From NCBI RefSeq assembly GCF_047470865.1, contig NZ_JAZDRH010000033.1:1-29007 (forward strand): a stretch of DNA of 29,007 nt, given 5' to 3'. The notes under the pieces were generated by a model that was given only the letters and a program-made list of their open reading frames with translations, was not told the origin of the DNA and searched no databases. The DNA is from JAZDRH01 sp047470865. Its GTDB lineage: Bacteria > Pseudomonadota > Gammaproteobacteria > Pseudomonadales > Pseudomonadaceae. The translations under genes were made by a program, and so were the position numbers. Shown one piece after another: positions 15,451 through 23,249 of this stretch; within the stretch, counting starts at the first letter, position 1, and every line of letters begins with the position of its first letter.

Positions 15451-17028
15451 TTGGGCGAACTTTATCAACGTCGCTTAGCTGTACTTAGTGAAAGCGACAA
15501 CCTTGAACTGCTCAAGCACAGTTTACACGGCATAGAACGTGAAGCATTACGTGTTGATATGCATGGTCAGTTAGCGCAGAGCATGCACCCTAGTGCGTTA
15601 GGTGCCGCGTTAACTAATGATCGTATTACTACTGATTACTCCGAAGCCTTACTTGAATTCATTACGCCGGCTAAAGAAAACTCAGCGGATACTATCGCTG
15701 AACTTGAGCGCATTCATCGTTTTACTTTAAGCAAGCTAGATCAAGAAGTGATTTGGGCGCCATCAATGCCCTGCTTCTTACCGCCAGATAGCGAGATTCC
15801 AATGGCCTATTACGGCACCTCGAATCTAGGCCGGTTTAAATATATCTATCGCAGTGGTTTAGCTATACGTTACGGCAAAGCCATGCAATGTATTGCAGGT
15901 ATTCATTATAACTATTCATTACCTGAGTCAGTATGGCAATTACTGCATACAGCTGAGCAGAGTACGCGCGACCTACAGGACTACCAATCATTCAACTACA
16001 TTGGTCTAACCCGTAATTTTCGGCGTTACAACTGGTTGCTGATGTACTTATTTGGTGCCTCACCTGCGGTTGATAAAAGCTTTCTGCGTGATCATGCTCA
16101 TCAGTTAGAGCAGTTTGATGAAAATACGCTATATTTGCCCTACGCCACCAGCTTACGCATGAGTGATTTAGGCTACCAAAGCAAAGCACAAGCTTCGTTA
16201 ACACCTTGCTATAACGATTTATCAACCTATATAAAAAGCCTCAAAAACGCAGTAATGACGCCTTATGCGCCTTATGCTGAACTAGGTACGCAGCGTAATG
16301 GTGAGTGGATTCAGCTAAATACCAATATCATTCAGATTGAAAACGAGTACTATTCTAGCATTCGTCCTAAACGTGTAGTGCAACCTGGTGAGCGCCCAAT
16401 TGAAGCGCTAGCCAAGCGCGGCGTGCAGTATATTGAAGCACGCTGTATTGATGTTAATCCTTTCCTACCACTAGGTATTGATACACCAGAAGCGCGTTTT
16501 TTAGACGTATTTTTACTGTTCTGTGCACTACATGAAAGTGACCTACTGGTAGATGGTGAATGTTCATCTTGTACAGATAACTTCCTAACCGTTGTTAATT
16601 ACGGACGCCAACCTGGCTTAATGCTAGAGCGCCAGCATCAACCTATTGCCCTGACCGACTGGGCAAAAGAGCTGTTTGAAGCGCTACAACCTTGCGCTGA
16701 ACTCTTAGATAAGGCTTATGCAACACAGGAACACCAGCAAGCATTAACGGATCAGTTTAAGAAAGTTGAAAATGTTGAGTTAACGCCTTCTGCGCAAGTA
16801 CTAGCGCATATGCGCGCTAACCAGCAAAGTTTTACTCAATTTGCCGTAGCACAAAGCAAAAAGCATGCTCAATGGCTACGTGAACGCCCTTTAGCTAAAA
16901 ATGAGCAACAAGAATTTGAAGAATACGCTCAAAAGTCTATTGCCAAACAAGCGGCCATTGAAGCCAAAGACACAGGCGATTTTGCTAGCTATGTAGCGGA
17001 CTATATGCAAAGCGTGAAAAACGTATGA
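15451..17028 (+). CDS. gshA: Glutamate-cysteine ligase
   Basis: The 525-residue enzyme joins L-glutamate and L-cysteine with ATP, the rate-limiting step of glutathione synthesis in the cytosol. Motifs of the proteobacterial GshA class are visible: LHGIEREALRVD near 26-37, TNDRITTDYSEALLEFITP around 54-72 (metal and ATP binding), MPCFLPPDSEIPMAYYGTSN near 105-124, and VQYIEARCIDVNPFLPLGID near 326-345. The start is TTG at 15451, chosen because AGAAGGA lies 6-8 bp upstream and the protein then starts like Pseudomonas GshA (RRLAVL...LLKHSLHGIER). A rare start codon may hold expression down. A terminator follows the stop directly. Confidence 0.95.
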   Translation: MGELYQRRLAVLSESDNLELLKHSLHGIEREALRVDMHGQLAQSMHPSALGAALTNDRITTDYSEALLEFITPAKENSADTIAELERIHRFTLSKLDQEVIWAPSMPCFLPPDSEIPMAYYGTSNLGRFKYIYRSGLAIRYGKAMQCIAGIHYNYSLPESVWQLLHTAEQSTRDLQDYQSFNYIGLTRNFRRYNWLLMYLFGASPAVDKSFLRDHAHQLEQFDENTLYLPYATSLRMSDLGYQSKAQASLTPCYNDLSTYIKSLKNAVMTPYAPYAELGTQRNGEWIQLNTNIIQIENEYYSSIRPKRVVQPGERPIEALAKRGVQYIEARCIDVNPFLPLGIDTPEARFLDVFLLFCALHESDLLVDGECSSCTDNFLTVVNYGRQPGLMLERQHQPIALTDWAKELFEALQPCAELLDKAYATQEHQQALTDQFKKVENVELTPSAQVLAHMRANQQSFTQFAVAQSKKHAQWLRERPLAKNEQQEFEEYAQKSIAKQAAIEAKDTGDFASYVADYMQSVKNV

Positions 17029-17030
17029 TC

Positions 17031-17062
17031 ACAAGCGGCGAATTGGCCGCTTGTTATTTCTT
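17031..17062 (+). terminator. Terminator of gshA
   Basis: Stem ACAAGCGGC/GCCGCTTGT (17031-17039 and 17046-17054) with a 6-base loop, followed by TATTTCTTT. It begins two bases after the gshA stop codon. Confidence 0.85.
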
Positions 17063-17150
17063 TAATACCTAAAACGCCTAACCTACAGAAAGATCTACCA
17101 ATTAGTTATACAAAATTAATAGATAAGCTGGACATCCTAAAATAGTTAAC

Positions 17151-17172
17151 GATAATCAATACTATTAATATC
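17151..17172. promoter_or_regulatory. Possible Fur box
   Basis: The stretch GATAATCAATACTATTAATATC lies 18 bp before the start of the siderophore-type binding lipoprotein. It has the GATAAT repeats and AT-rich palindromic look of Fur sites, but it is not a good match to the 19-bp consensus. The function of the gene downstream is the main reason to suggest it. Confidence 0.35.
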
Positions 17173-17189
17173 TAAATAGGACTGCTCAC

Positions 17190-18059
17190 ATGCTGCTCAA
17201 GAAAACCGCACTTCCCTTAGCCATCTTTGCGCTATTTTTGACAGGCTGTGCACAAAACATCAGTAAAACACCTGAAAAGATTGCCACCGTAGATTATGGG
17301 GCGCTGGACACCCTTATTGCCTTAGGAGCACAAAACAAGGTCGTTGCATTACCGAATAAAGGTATGCCCAGTTATATTCAAGAACAGATGCAAAACAGTA
17401 ACTTAGTAGATGCTGGTGGTTTAAAAGAGCCTAATATTGAAAACTTACAACAAACCAATCCTGATCTAATTATTGTGACAGGTCGTCAAACAGCCTCATT
17501 TGATCAACTAGAACAAATCGCACCTTTACTAAACTACAGTGCTGATGCTAATCGCTACTGGCCATCTGTAAAAGAAAATATTTTCAAATTAGGTCAGCGT
17601 GTTGCAACAGCAGAAGAAGTTGAGCAAGCATGGTCAACTTTGCAAAATGATATTCATCAAACACAAGCCAGCATACAGGCTAACCCACTCAAAACATTAG
17701 TGCTCCTCCATAATGACGGTAAGCTTATTGCCGCCTCTTATGCGGCTTATGGGCAGTTTATTCATAACGTTTTACAGGCACCACAGGCCGCGGCGCAATT
17801 TAAAGAGCCACGAACCGCGCTTACTTTAGAGCAAATAAAAAACATTAATCCTGAGGTAATTTTTATTATTGATCGCAGCGCTGCTATTGGAGCACAACCT
17901 ATGGATATAAAACTATTCGAGCAACCCGAACTAGCCAAAGTAAAGGCTATTGAAAGTCAGCGTATTGTCTATCTAACACCTGATCTTTGGTATCTTTCTG
18001 GTAATGGCTTGCAAAGTTTGAGCTTGCAAGCCAAAGAAGTGGAACAGGCTTTTAACTAA
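17190..18059 (+). CDS. Iron-siderophore-type ABC transporter binding lipoprotein (FatB/CeuE-like)
   Basis: The 289-residue protein has a lipoprotein signal peptide with lipobox LTGC and lipidated Cys20, so it should be anchored in a membrane facing the periplasm. The mature part is a type III (TroA/BtuF-like) binding protein: TVDYGALDTLIALGAQNKVVALPNKG near 34-59, GGLKEPNIENLQQTNPDLII near 76-95, LQNDIHQTQASI (connecting helix region), AASYAAYGQF, and IKNINPEVIFIID near 217-229. It resembles FatB/CeuE/YclQ proteins for catechol-type siderophores. No permease or ATPase gene is beside it, which is unusual; it probably works with components encoded elsewhere, or a locus was lost. AGGA sits 8 bp before the ATG; a strong bidirectional terminator follows. 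Confidence 0.85.
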   Translation: MLLKKTALPLAIFALFLTGCAQNISKTPEKIATVDYGALDTLIALGAQNKVVALPNKGMPSYIQEQMQNSNLVDAGGLKEPNIENLQQTNPDLIIVTGRQTASFDQLEQIAPLLNYSADANRYWPSVKENIFKLGQRVATAEEVEQAWSTLQNDIHQTQASIQANPLKTLVLLHNDGKLIAASYAAYGQFIHNVLQAPQAAAQFKEPRTALTLEQIKNINPEVIFIIDRSAAIGAQPMDIKLFEQPELAKVKAIESQRIVYLTPDLWYLSGNGLQSLSLQAKEVEQAFN

Positions 18060-18060
18060 T

Positions 18061-18107
18061 AAAAAATCCCCAATATTGAGCTGATCCCGAAAAGTTGGGG
18101 ATTTTTT
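18061..18107. terminator. Bidirectional terminator between binding lipoprotein and SDR genes
   Basis: AAAAAATCCCCAA (18061-18073) and TTGGGGATTTTTT (18095-18107) are perfectly complementary, with a 21-base loop. The A-run/T-run flanks let it act for both converging genes. Confidence 0.9.
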
Positions 18108-18109
18108 AT

Positions 18110-18865
18110 TTACAGCAAGGCTTCTGGAGATTCAGGCAGAATCTGTCCACCATCAATAATCAAACTTTGGCCTGTAATAAAGCGTGCTTCTTTAGATGCT
18201 AAAAAACAGGCCGCATAGCCAATATCTAAAGGCTCCCCCAAAGTATGCGTCGGAATGCTATTACGCATTTGCTGCAAGTATTCTTCGCCCTGTGCTTTTA
18301 AGCCTTCAGTCAAAATATTACCAGGCATTACAGCGTTTACTGTAATCCCATCTTTGGCACACTCTAAAGCGGCACTGCGCATAAATCCTAACTGCCCTGC
18401 TTTACTTGCGCCATAGTGGCTCCAACCAGGAAAGCCTGTTATCGCACCCGTTATTGAAGAGGTAATAACAATACGACCATATTTGTTTGGTTTCATCACG
18501 GCCATAGCCGCTTGCACCATAAAAAAGGTACCTTTAAGGTTGACTTTTTGCATTTGATCCCACTGATCTTCAGTCATATGCGCCAAACTTGCCTGTGGGA
18601 AAATGCCGGTATTGGAGCATAAAATATCAAGTTTACCGAATTCATCTACCACTTCGTTAACGACTTTCTGGCAATACATTTGCTGAGTAACATCCAATGC
18701 CTTAAAAGAACAACCGAGTTCTTTGGCTGTAGCAGCACCTTGTACTTCATCAATATCTGCAATGATTACCTTAGCCCCTGCCTCACGTAGAGCCTCTACA
18801 ATGCCTCGTCCAATCCCTTTAGCACCACCCGTAACGAGAGCAACTTGGTCTTTCAACTTAAACAT
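18110..18865 (-). CDS. Short-chain dehydrogenase/reductase (SDR)
   Basis: A 251-residue classical SDR. The cofactor loop TGGAKGIG is at 12-19, an acidic D37 after the second strand (IIADID) indicates NAD(H) preference, N109 is in VNLKGTFF, and the catalytic Ser136-137 region (VITSS), Tyr151 and Lys155 (YGASK) are in place. The usual NNAG motif reads SNTG (84-87), a modest variation. The C-terminus FITGQSLIIDGGQILPE is typical. It oxidises or reduces an alcohol/ketone of unknown identity; annotation programs often call such proteins FabG, which I would not do here because no fatty-acid genes are nearby. AGGAG lies 7 bp upstream. The DUF2782 gene lies 44 bp upstream on the same strand. Confidence 0.9.
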   Translation of the reverse strand: MFKLKDQVALVTGGAKGIGRGIVEALREAGAKVIIADIDEVQGAATAKELGCSFKALDVTQQMYCQKVVNEVVDEFGKLDILCSNTGIFPQASLAHMTEDQWDQMQKVNLKGTFFMVQAAMAVMKPNKYGRIVITSSITGAITGFPGWSHYGASKAGQLGFMRSAALECAKDGITVNAVMPGNILTEGLKAQGEEYLQQMRNSIPTHTLGEPLDIGYAACFLASKEARFITGQSLIIDGGQILPESPEALL

Positions 18866-18909
18866 AGTACAACTCCTAGTGATTAAAAATTAACCAAAGC
18901 CAAGATGGC

Positions 18910-19197
18910 TTACCAGCTAAACACTTGCCATGATGGGATTCGCAGTTGCGGTTTATCTGTGCGAATAAACTGAGCTTGCCTGCCATCTGCACGCGTTAAA
19001 AAGTAGGCATCGCCGTTTTTAGGAATCACCTTCACCGCATATAACACGCCTTTAGCTCGATATTCTTCTATGGTTTTATCCGCATATACCGTAATAGTTA
19101 CTTGCGGTTGATTTTCTGGCTTATCTTGTTGTCCAAGTGCCACTGAAGAAAATCCGAAGATACCAGCTAAGGTTAATTCGATTATAGGTACGCGCAT
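18910..19197 (-). CDS. DUF2782 small exported protein
   Basis: A 95-residue protein with a signal peptide (hydrophobic to about residue 21, cleavage near VALG-QQ). The mature part TITVYADKTIEEYRAKGVLYAVKVIPKNGDAYFLTRADG and the end RIPSWQVFSW match DUF2782, a family of small periplasmic proteins in Pseudomonas and relatives found divergently next to polA. Function unknown. The divergent start regions of this gene and polA share 121 bp. Confidence 0.85.
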   Translation of the reverse strand: MRVPIIELTLAGIFGFSSVALGQQDKPENQPQVTITVYADKTIEEYRAKGVLYAVKVIPKNGDAYFLTRADGRQAQFIRTDKPQLRIPSWQVFSW

Positions 19198-19318
19198 GGT
19201 GTACTCTTATCCCTCCAATTAAAGGTAAATTAATCCTAAAATTGGTAGTGATTCCTTGTCTTTTTAGGATCATCTAATCATTCTAGCCAGTAGAAAATAA
19301 ATAAGGTTGATATTTAGC

Positions 19319-22072
19319 ATGTCTCAGCATCCTCTCGTTCTCGTTGACGGCTCTTCTTATTTGTATCGTGCATTTCACGCACTGCCGCCATTGACCACCA
19401 CCCAAGGTGTGCCTACGGGAGCCGTTAAAGGTGTGTTAAACATGCTGCGCGGATTACAAAAGCAATATCCTAAAAGTAACATTGTGGTGGTCTTTGATGC
19501 TAAAGGCCCTACCTTTCGTGATCATCTTTTTGAGGATTACAAGGCGCAACGTCCGCCTATGCCTGATGACCTACGTGTACAAATAGAACCTTTGCACAAA
19601 TGCGTTAAAGCCTTAGGTTTTCCATTGCTTTGCATTGAAGGTGTAGAAGCTGACGACGTGATCGGCACTCTGGCTCATAAACATGCACAATTACAACAGC
19701 CTGTCGTCATCTCTACTGGCGATAAGGACATGGCGCAATTGGTAAATCCATACGTCACCTTAGTCAATACCATGACCAACACCAAACTCGATATTGAAGG
19801 TGTTAAAGAGAAATTTGGCGTTGGTCCTGAACTTATTATCGATTTTTTAGCATTAATGGGCGATAAAGCAGACAACATCCCAGGTGTGCCTAGTGTTGGC
19901 GAAAAAACGGCTCTAGGATTATTAACTGGCATTGGCGATATGGATGCTATTTACGCCAATCTTGAGCAAGTACCTAGTTTAGCCATTCGAGGCGCAAAAA
20001 CTTTACCTGCCAAACTTGAAGAACATCGCGAGATGGCCTACCTATCACGCCAACTTGCTACTATTAAACTGGATGTAGAACTAGCCTTTACCGAAGAAGA
20101 CCTACAGCCTAAAACGAAAGATATTAATGCACTGGCAGAACTTTATCGCGAACTGGAATTTAAAAGCTGGCTAGATGCTTTACTACGTAGCAATAACGAA
20201 ACAGCGGAGCTAGGACTGTTCTCAGACGCAGAAAATGCTGTGACTCCACCGGCGCCAGCAGAAACTAAATACCACTGTATTTTAAATCAAGCCGACTTTG
20301 AGCATTGGTTAACTAAACTTTCAACGGCTAAAACCTTTGCTTTTGATACTGAAACCACCAGTGTTGATGCTCAACAAGCACAATTGGTAGGGCTATCTTT
20401 TAGTGTGCAACGGGGTGAAGCCGCTTATGTGCCAGTCGCACATAGCTATATGGGCGTACCAGAGCAACTAGACCGTAACTATGTCTTAACGCAACTAAAA
20501 CCTTTATTAGAAGATCCTACGAAGGTAAAAATTTGTCAAAACGGCAAATACGATATCAATGTATTAGTACACTACGGGATTCAGATGCAAGGGGTCAGCA
20601 GTGATACCATGCTTGAGTCTTATGTGCTCAATGCCACAGCCACCCGCCACGACATGGATAGCTTAGCGTTAAAATACCTTGGACAAAGCACCATTCATTT
20701 TGAAGACATTGCAGGCAAAGGCGCTAAGCAACTCACCTTTGACCAAATTGCCCTAGAACAAGCAGCACCCTATGCAGCTGAAGACGCCGATATCACATTA
20801 GGTTTGCATCAAGTATTGCAGCAACAACTGATGGCCATCCCAAGCCTGCTTAAGGTCTATAACGAGATCGAAATTCCTTTAATGCCTGTGCTTGCCAAAA
20901 TCGAACGAACAGGTACTTATGTGGATGCCAACTTACTGGGCAAACAAAGTTTGGAGCTCGGTGAGAAGCTAGTTGAACTTGAACGCCAAGCCTATGCCGT
21001 TGCGGGTGAAGAATTTAATTTAGGCTCGCCTAAACAGCTTGGCGCTATCCTCTACGAAAAACTAGGGCTACCTGTTTTAAGCAAAACCGCTAAAGGCCAA
21101 CCGAGTACTGCAGAGTCTGTATTAGTTGAGCTAGCAGAAGAAGGTCATGAACTACCTAAGTTGCTGATGGAATACCGCAGCTTAAGCAAACTTAAAAGCA
21201 CTTATACTGACCGCTTGCCGCAGCAAGTAAATCCGCAAACTGGACGTATTCATACTAGCTATCACCAAGCGGTTACAGCCACTGGTCGCCTATCCTCCAG
21301 CGATCCTAATCTGCAAAATATTCCTGTACGTACAGCTGAAGGTCGTCGTATTCGCCAAGCCTTTATCGCACCTAAAGGTTATAAAATAGTAGCTGCGGAC
21401 TATTCTCAGATCGAATTGCGAATCATGGCACATCTGGCTAAAGACGAAGGCCTACTTTCTGCTTTTAAACACGGCTTAGATGTACATAAATCAACGGCAG
21501 CGGAAGTTTTTGGTGTAAGCTTAGACGCAGTAACTAAAGATCAGCGCCGTAGTGCTAAGGCAATTAATTTCGGGCTAATTTATGGCATGAGTGCCTTTGG
21601 TTTAGCTAAGCAAATTGATTGCGACCGCAAACAAGCACAAAACTACATTGATCGTTACTTTGCGCGTTACCCTGGTGTTTTACGCTATATGGAAGAAACC
21701 CGAGCGCAAGCGGCTGAACAAGGCTATGTTGAAACGCTCTTTGGCCGTCGCTTGTACTTACCAGACATTAAAGCGAAAAACCCAGCCATCCGAAAAGCGG
21801 CTGAACGCACCGCTATTAACGCACCCATGCAGGGTACAGCAGCGGACATCATCAAACTAGCGATGATCGCTGTAAACGGATGGTTAGAGCAAAGTAAGTT
21901 AGATGCTAAGGTAATTATGCAAGTACATGATGAACTGGTGTTAGAAGTCCATGAAGATCATGTGGATGCATTACAGCAAGGGCTTATTCCATTAATGAGT
22001 AATGCAGCCCAACTCGATGTTCCATTATTAGTCGAAGCGGGTGTAGGAAATAACTGGGATGAAGCTCATTAA
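19319..22072 (+). CDS. polA: DNA polymerase I
   Basis: The 917-residue enzyme fills gaps and removes RNA primers in replication and repair. Three domains are visible: N-terminal 5'-3' nuclease (1-290; VLVDGSSYLYRAFHALPP, VVVFDAKGPTFRDHLFEDYK, GDKADNIPGVPSVGEKTA); a 3'-5' exonuclease domain with intact D343 and E345 (FDTETTS); and the family A polymerase, with motif A D694 (VAADYSQIELR), motif B region (RRSAKAINFGLIYGMSAFGLA) and motif C D871 (QVHDELVLEVHED). All catalytic acids are present, so proofreading should be active. The start ATG 19319 gives MSQHPLVLVDGSS as in Pseudomonas PolA; TTG 19307 would add four residues but removes the AAGG site (19303-19306) to an unsuitable distance. Confidence 0.97.
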   Translation: MSQHPLVLVDGSSYLYRAFHALPPLTTTQGVPTGAVKGVLNMLRGLQKQYPKSNIVVVFDAKGPTFRDHLFEDYKAQRPPMPDDLRVQIEPLHKCVKALGFPLLCIEGVEADDVIGTLAHKHAQLQQPVVISTGDKDMAQLVNPYVTLVNTMTNTKLDIEGVKEKFGVGPELIIDFLALMGDKADNIPGVPSVGEKTALGLLTGIGDMDAIYANLEQVPSLAIRGAKTLPAKLEEHREMAYLSRQLATIKLDVELAFTEEDLQPKTKDINALAELYRELEFKSWLDALLRSNNETAELGLFSDAENAVTPPAPAETKYHCILNQADFEHWLTKLSTAKTFAFDTETTSVDAQQAQLVGLSFSVQRGEAAYVPVAHSYMGVPEQLDRNYVLTQLKPLLEDPTKVKICQNGKYDINVLVHYGIQMQGVSSDTMLESYVLNATATRHDMDSLALKYLGQSTIHFEDIAGKGAKQLTFDQIALEQAAPYAAEDADITLGLHQVLQQQLMAIPSLLKVYNEIEIPLMPVLAKIERTGTYVDANLLGKQSLELGEKLVELERQAYAVAGEEFNLGSPKQLGAILYEKLGLPVLSKTAKGQPSTAESVLVELAEEGHELPKLLMEYRSLSKLKSTYTDRLPQQVNPQTGRIHTSYHQAVTATGRLSSSDPNLQNIPVRTAEGRRIRQAFIAPKGYKIVAADYSQIELRIMAHLAKDEGLLSAFKHGLDVHKSTAAEVFGVSLDAVTKDQRRSAKAINFGLIYGMSAFGLAKQIDCDRKQAQNYIDRYFARYPGVLRYMEETRAQAAEQGYVETLFGRRLYLPDIKAKNPAIRKAAERTAINAPMQGTAADIIKLAMIAVNGWLEQSKLDAKVIMQVHDELVLEVHEDHVDALQQGLIPLMSNAAQLDVPLLVEAGVGNNWDEAH

Positions 22073-22098
22073 TTGCTACTGTTATTGTAGGTAAAACT

Positions 22099-22764
22099 GT
22101 GCTTGAGTTTTTAGAAAGTTTTTTTGCCGATTATGGCTATGCCGCTGTTTTTACAGTGTTGATCATCTGTGGCTTTGGTATCCCTATCCCAGAAGATGTC
22201 ACGCTAGTTGCTGGCGGCGTTATTTCCGGCCTAGGCCAAACCAATGTTCATATTATGGTGGCTGTTGGCTTGGCAGGTGTACTGGTGGGCGATGGTTTAA
22301 TGTTTATGGCTGGACGCCTATGGGGCGAGCGCATTTTACGTGTTCGTTTCATTGCCCGCATCATGACGCCAAAACGCTACAACCAAGTTCAACTCAAATT
22401 CCAACGCTATGGTAACCGTGTCTTATTTGTAGCGCGCTTTCTACCAGGATTACGTACACCTATTTTTCTAACAGCTGGCATTAGTCGCAAGGTGAGCGTT
22501 TGGCAGTTTTTAGCTATGGATGGGTTAGCTGCGCTTATTTCTGTGCCTGTTTGGGTTTACTTAGGTGCTTACAGCGCTGAAAACCGCGAATGGCTAATGC
22601 AGCAAGTCCATCATTTCCAATATGTTTTATTTGCCGTTATCGCTTTAGTTACTTCTTATATTGGTTATCGAATTTGGAAACGTCGTACTCGGTTCCAAGA
22701 ACTATTAGCGAAACGCAAAGCCCGACGTCTTGAGCGTAAAGCGCAAAAACAAAACAAACAGTAA
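22099..22764 (+). CDS. DedA-family (VTT domain) inner-membrane protein
   Basis: A 221-residue membrane protein starting with GTG 22099 (TAGGT 7 bp upstream). The family signature is present: FGIPIPEDVTLVAGG (26-40), a half-inserted hydrophobic region, and the F-x-R-x-x-P-x-x-R motif as RFLPGLRTPIFLTAG (113-127). Three or four further hydrophobic segments follow, and the C-terminus is very basic (KRKARRLERKAQKQNKQ), likely cytoplasmic. DedA proteins are proposed undecaprenyl-phosphate or phospholipid flippases, needed for envelope integrity and pH/cationic-peptide resistance. It begins 26 bp after polA on the same strand and may be co-transcribed. A terminator follows immediately. Confidence 0.9.
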   Translation: MLEFLESFFADYGYAAVFTVLIICGFGIPIPEDVTLVAGGVISGLGQTNVHIMVAVGLAGVLVGDGLMFMAGRLWGERILRVRFIARIMTPKRYNQVQLKFQRYGNRVLFVARFLPGLRTPIFLTAGISRKVSVWQFLAMDGLAALISVPVWVYLGAYSAENREWLMQQVHHFQYVLFAVIALVTSYIGYRIWKRRTRFQELLAKRKARRLERKAQKQNKQ

Positions 22765-22770
22765 TACCAA

Positions 22771-22798
22771 ATGCCGCACCAATAAGTGCGGCATTTTT
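22771..22798 (+). terminator. Terminator of polA-dedA unit
   Basis: Stem ATGCCGCAC/GTGCGGCAT (22771-22779 and 22786-22794), 6-base loop, followed by TTTTT. It starts 6 bp after the dedA stop. Confidence 0.9.
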
Positions 22799-22829
22799 CG
22801 TTTAACCGCTTAGTTTTACTGACTACCAG

Positions 22830-22869
22830 GTCAGCTGATGCGTCTTTAGTCGTATAATATTTAGCTGAC
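22830..22869. promoter_or_regulatory. TATAAT box framed by an inverted repeat
   Basis: A perfect TATAAT (22853-22858) lies between GTCAGCT (22830-22836) and AGCTGAC (22863-22869), which are exact inverted copies. This is the only consensus -10 box in the 485-bp gap before glcB. No good -35 hexamer is seen at the normal distance, so an activator or other sigma factor may be needed, or the promoter is not real. Confidence 0.4.
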
Positions 22870-23106
22870 TTAAACTATTTTCTTTGCTCTTTTAGCCACT
22901 GAAAAATAACCTATCTTTCTTGAAACATTTATTTGCATTTGCTTATGAACCTTTCTTGGGAACCCCACTCATATATCACGAATGGTCGAGTTTTTAGGCC
23001 TTTCATGCTCCTTGATGTGTTTTATGTTGGCAGATCCGAATCCCTCCCTAGATTCGGCTTATAACTCCGAACTTTTCCTCCCCATACGAAGTTCGGAGTT
23101 TTTTTT
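22865..23106 (+). ncRNA. Candidate small RNA with two C-rich hairpin loops upstream of glcB
   Basis: Inside the 485-bp gap between dedA and glcB there is no open frame with coding character, yet a strong intrinsic terminator ends at 23106, after the dedA transcript has already been terminated at 22798. Just upstream is a second hairpin: CCGAATC/GATTCGG (23036-23042 and 23051-23057). Both hairpin loops carry CCTCCC (23043-23048 and within 23078-23084), complementary to Shine-Dalgarno GGGAGG-like sequences. Trans-acting sRNAs often display such loops. The start is a guess from the TATAAT at 22853; the transcript could be much shorter. Two genes from polA, the location recalls Spot 42 and ErsA, which lie near polA. 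Alternative: a long glcB leader with an attenuator. Confidence 0.4.
23063..23106 (+). terminator. Strong intrinsic terminator in the dedA-glcB gap
   Basis: AACTCCGAACTT (23063-23074) and AAGTTCGGAGTT (23089-23100) form a perfect 12-bp stem with a 14-base C-rich loop, followed by an eight-base T-run (23099-23106). It ends a transcript that begins inside the gap, or acts as an attenuator 144 bp before glcB. Confidence 0.88.
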
Positions 23107-23169
23107 ATGCAAAATTTCCGAGCGCTCTACTACTTGCGTCTAAACTGAACCTGTTTTTTCATGGCGTTT

Positions 23170-23199
23170 CTTGTAGTATCCTTTTTAGTTCACTACAAG
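23170..23199. promoter_or_regulatory. Inverted repeat upstream of glcB with HexR-like half-sites
   Basis: CTTGTAGT (23170-23177) and ACTACAAG (23192-23199) are exact inverted copies 14 bp apart, 51 bp before the glcB start. The core TGTAGT/ACTACA is identical to the arms of the palindrome upstream of hexR, but there the spacer is 3 bp. It could be an operator for HexR, GlcC-like or another regulator, or a leader stem-loop. Confidence 0.5.
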
Positions 23200-23249
23200 C
23201 CTTGTTTATTGGCCGTCCTTTTGGACTTTTACCCTTAAGTGAGAAAACA

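Noticed and set aside
19307..19318. Upstream TTG as start of polA
   Set aside because: ATG 19319 matches the N-terminus of Pseudomonas PolA, and starting at 19307 would leave the AAGG site directly at the start codon.
23036..23100. Minus-strand reading of the paired hairpins as an RsmY/RsmZ-like RNA (GGGAGG in the loops)
   Set aside because: Read on the minus strand the loops do carry GGA, but the T-run that ends transcription is on the plus strand, so the RNA should be the C-rich one.
22865..23106. CrcZ-type RNA that sequesters Crc/Hfq
   Set aside because: CrcZ is marked by several A-rich AANAANAA motifs; only one weak A-rich stretch is present here.
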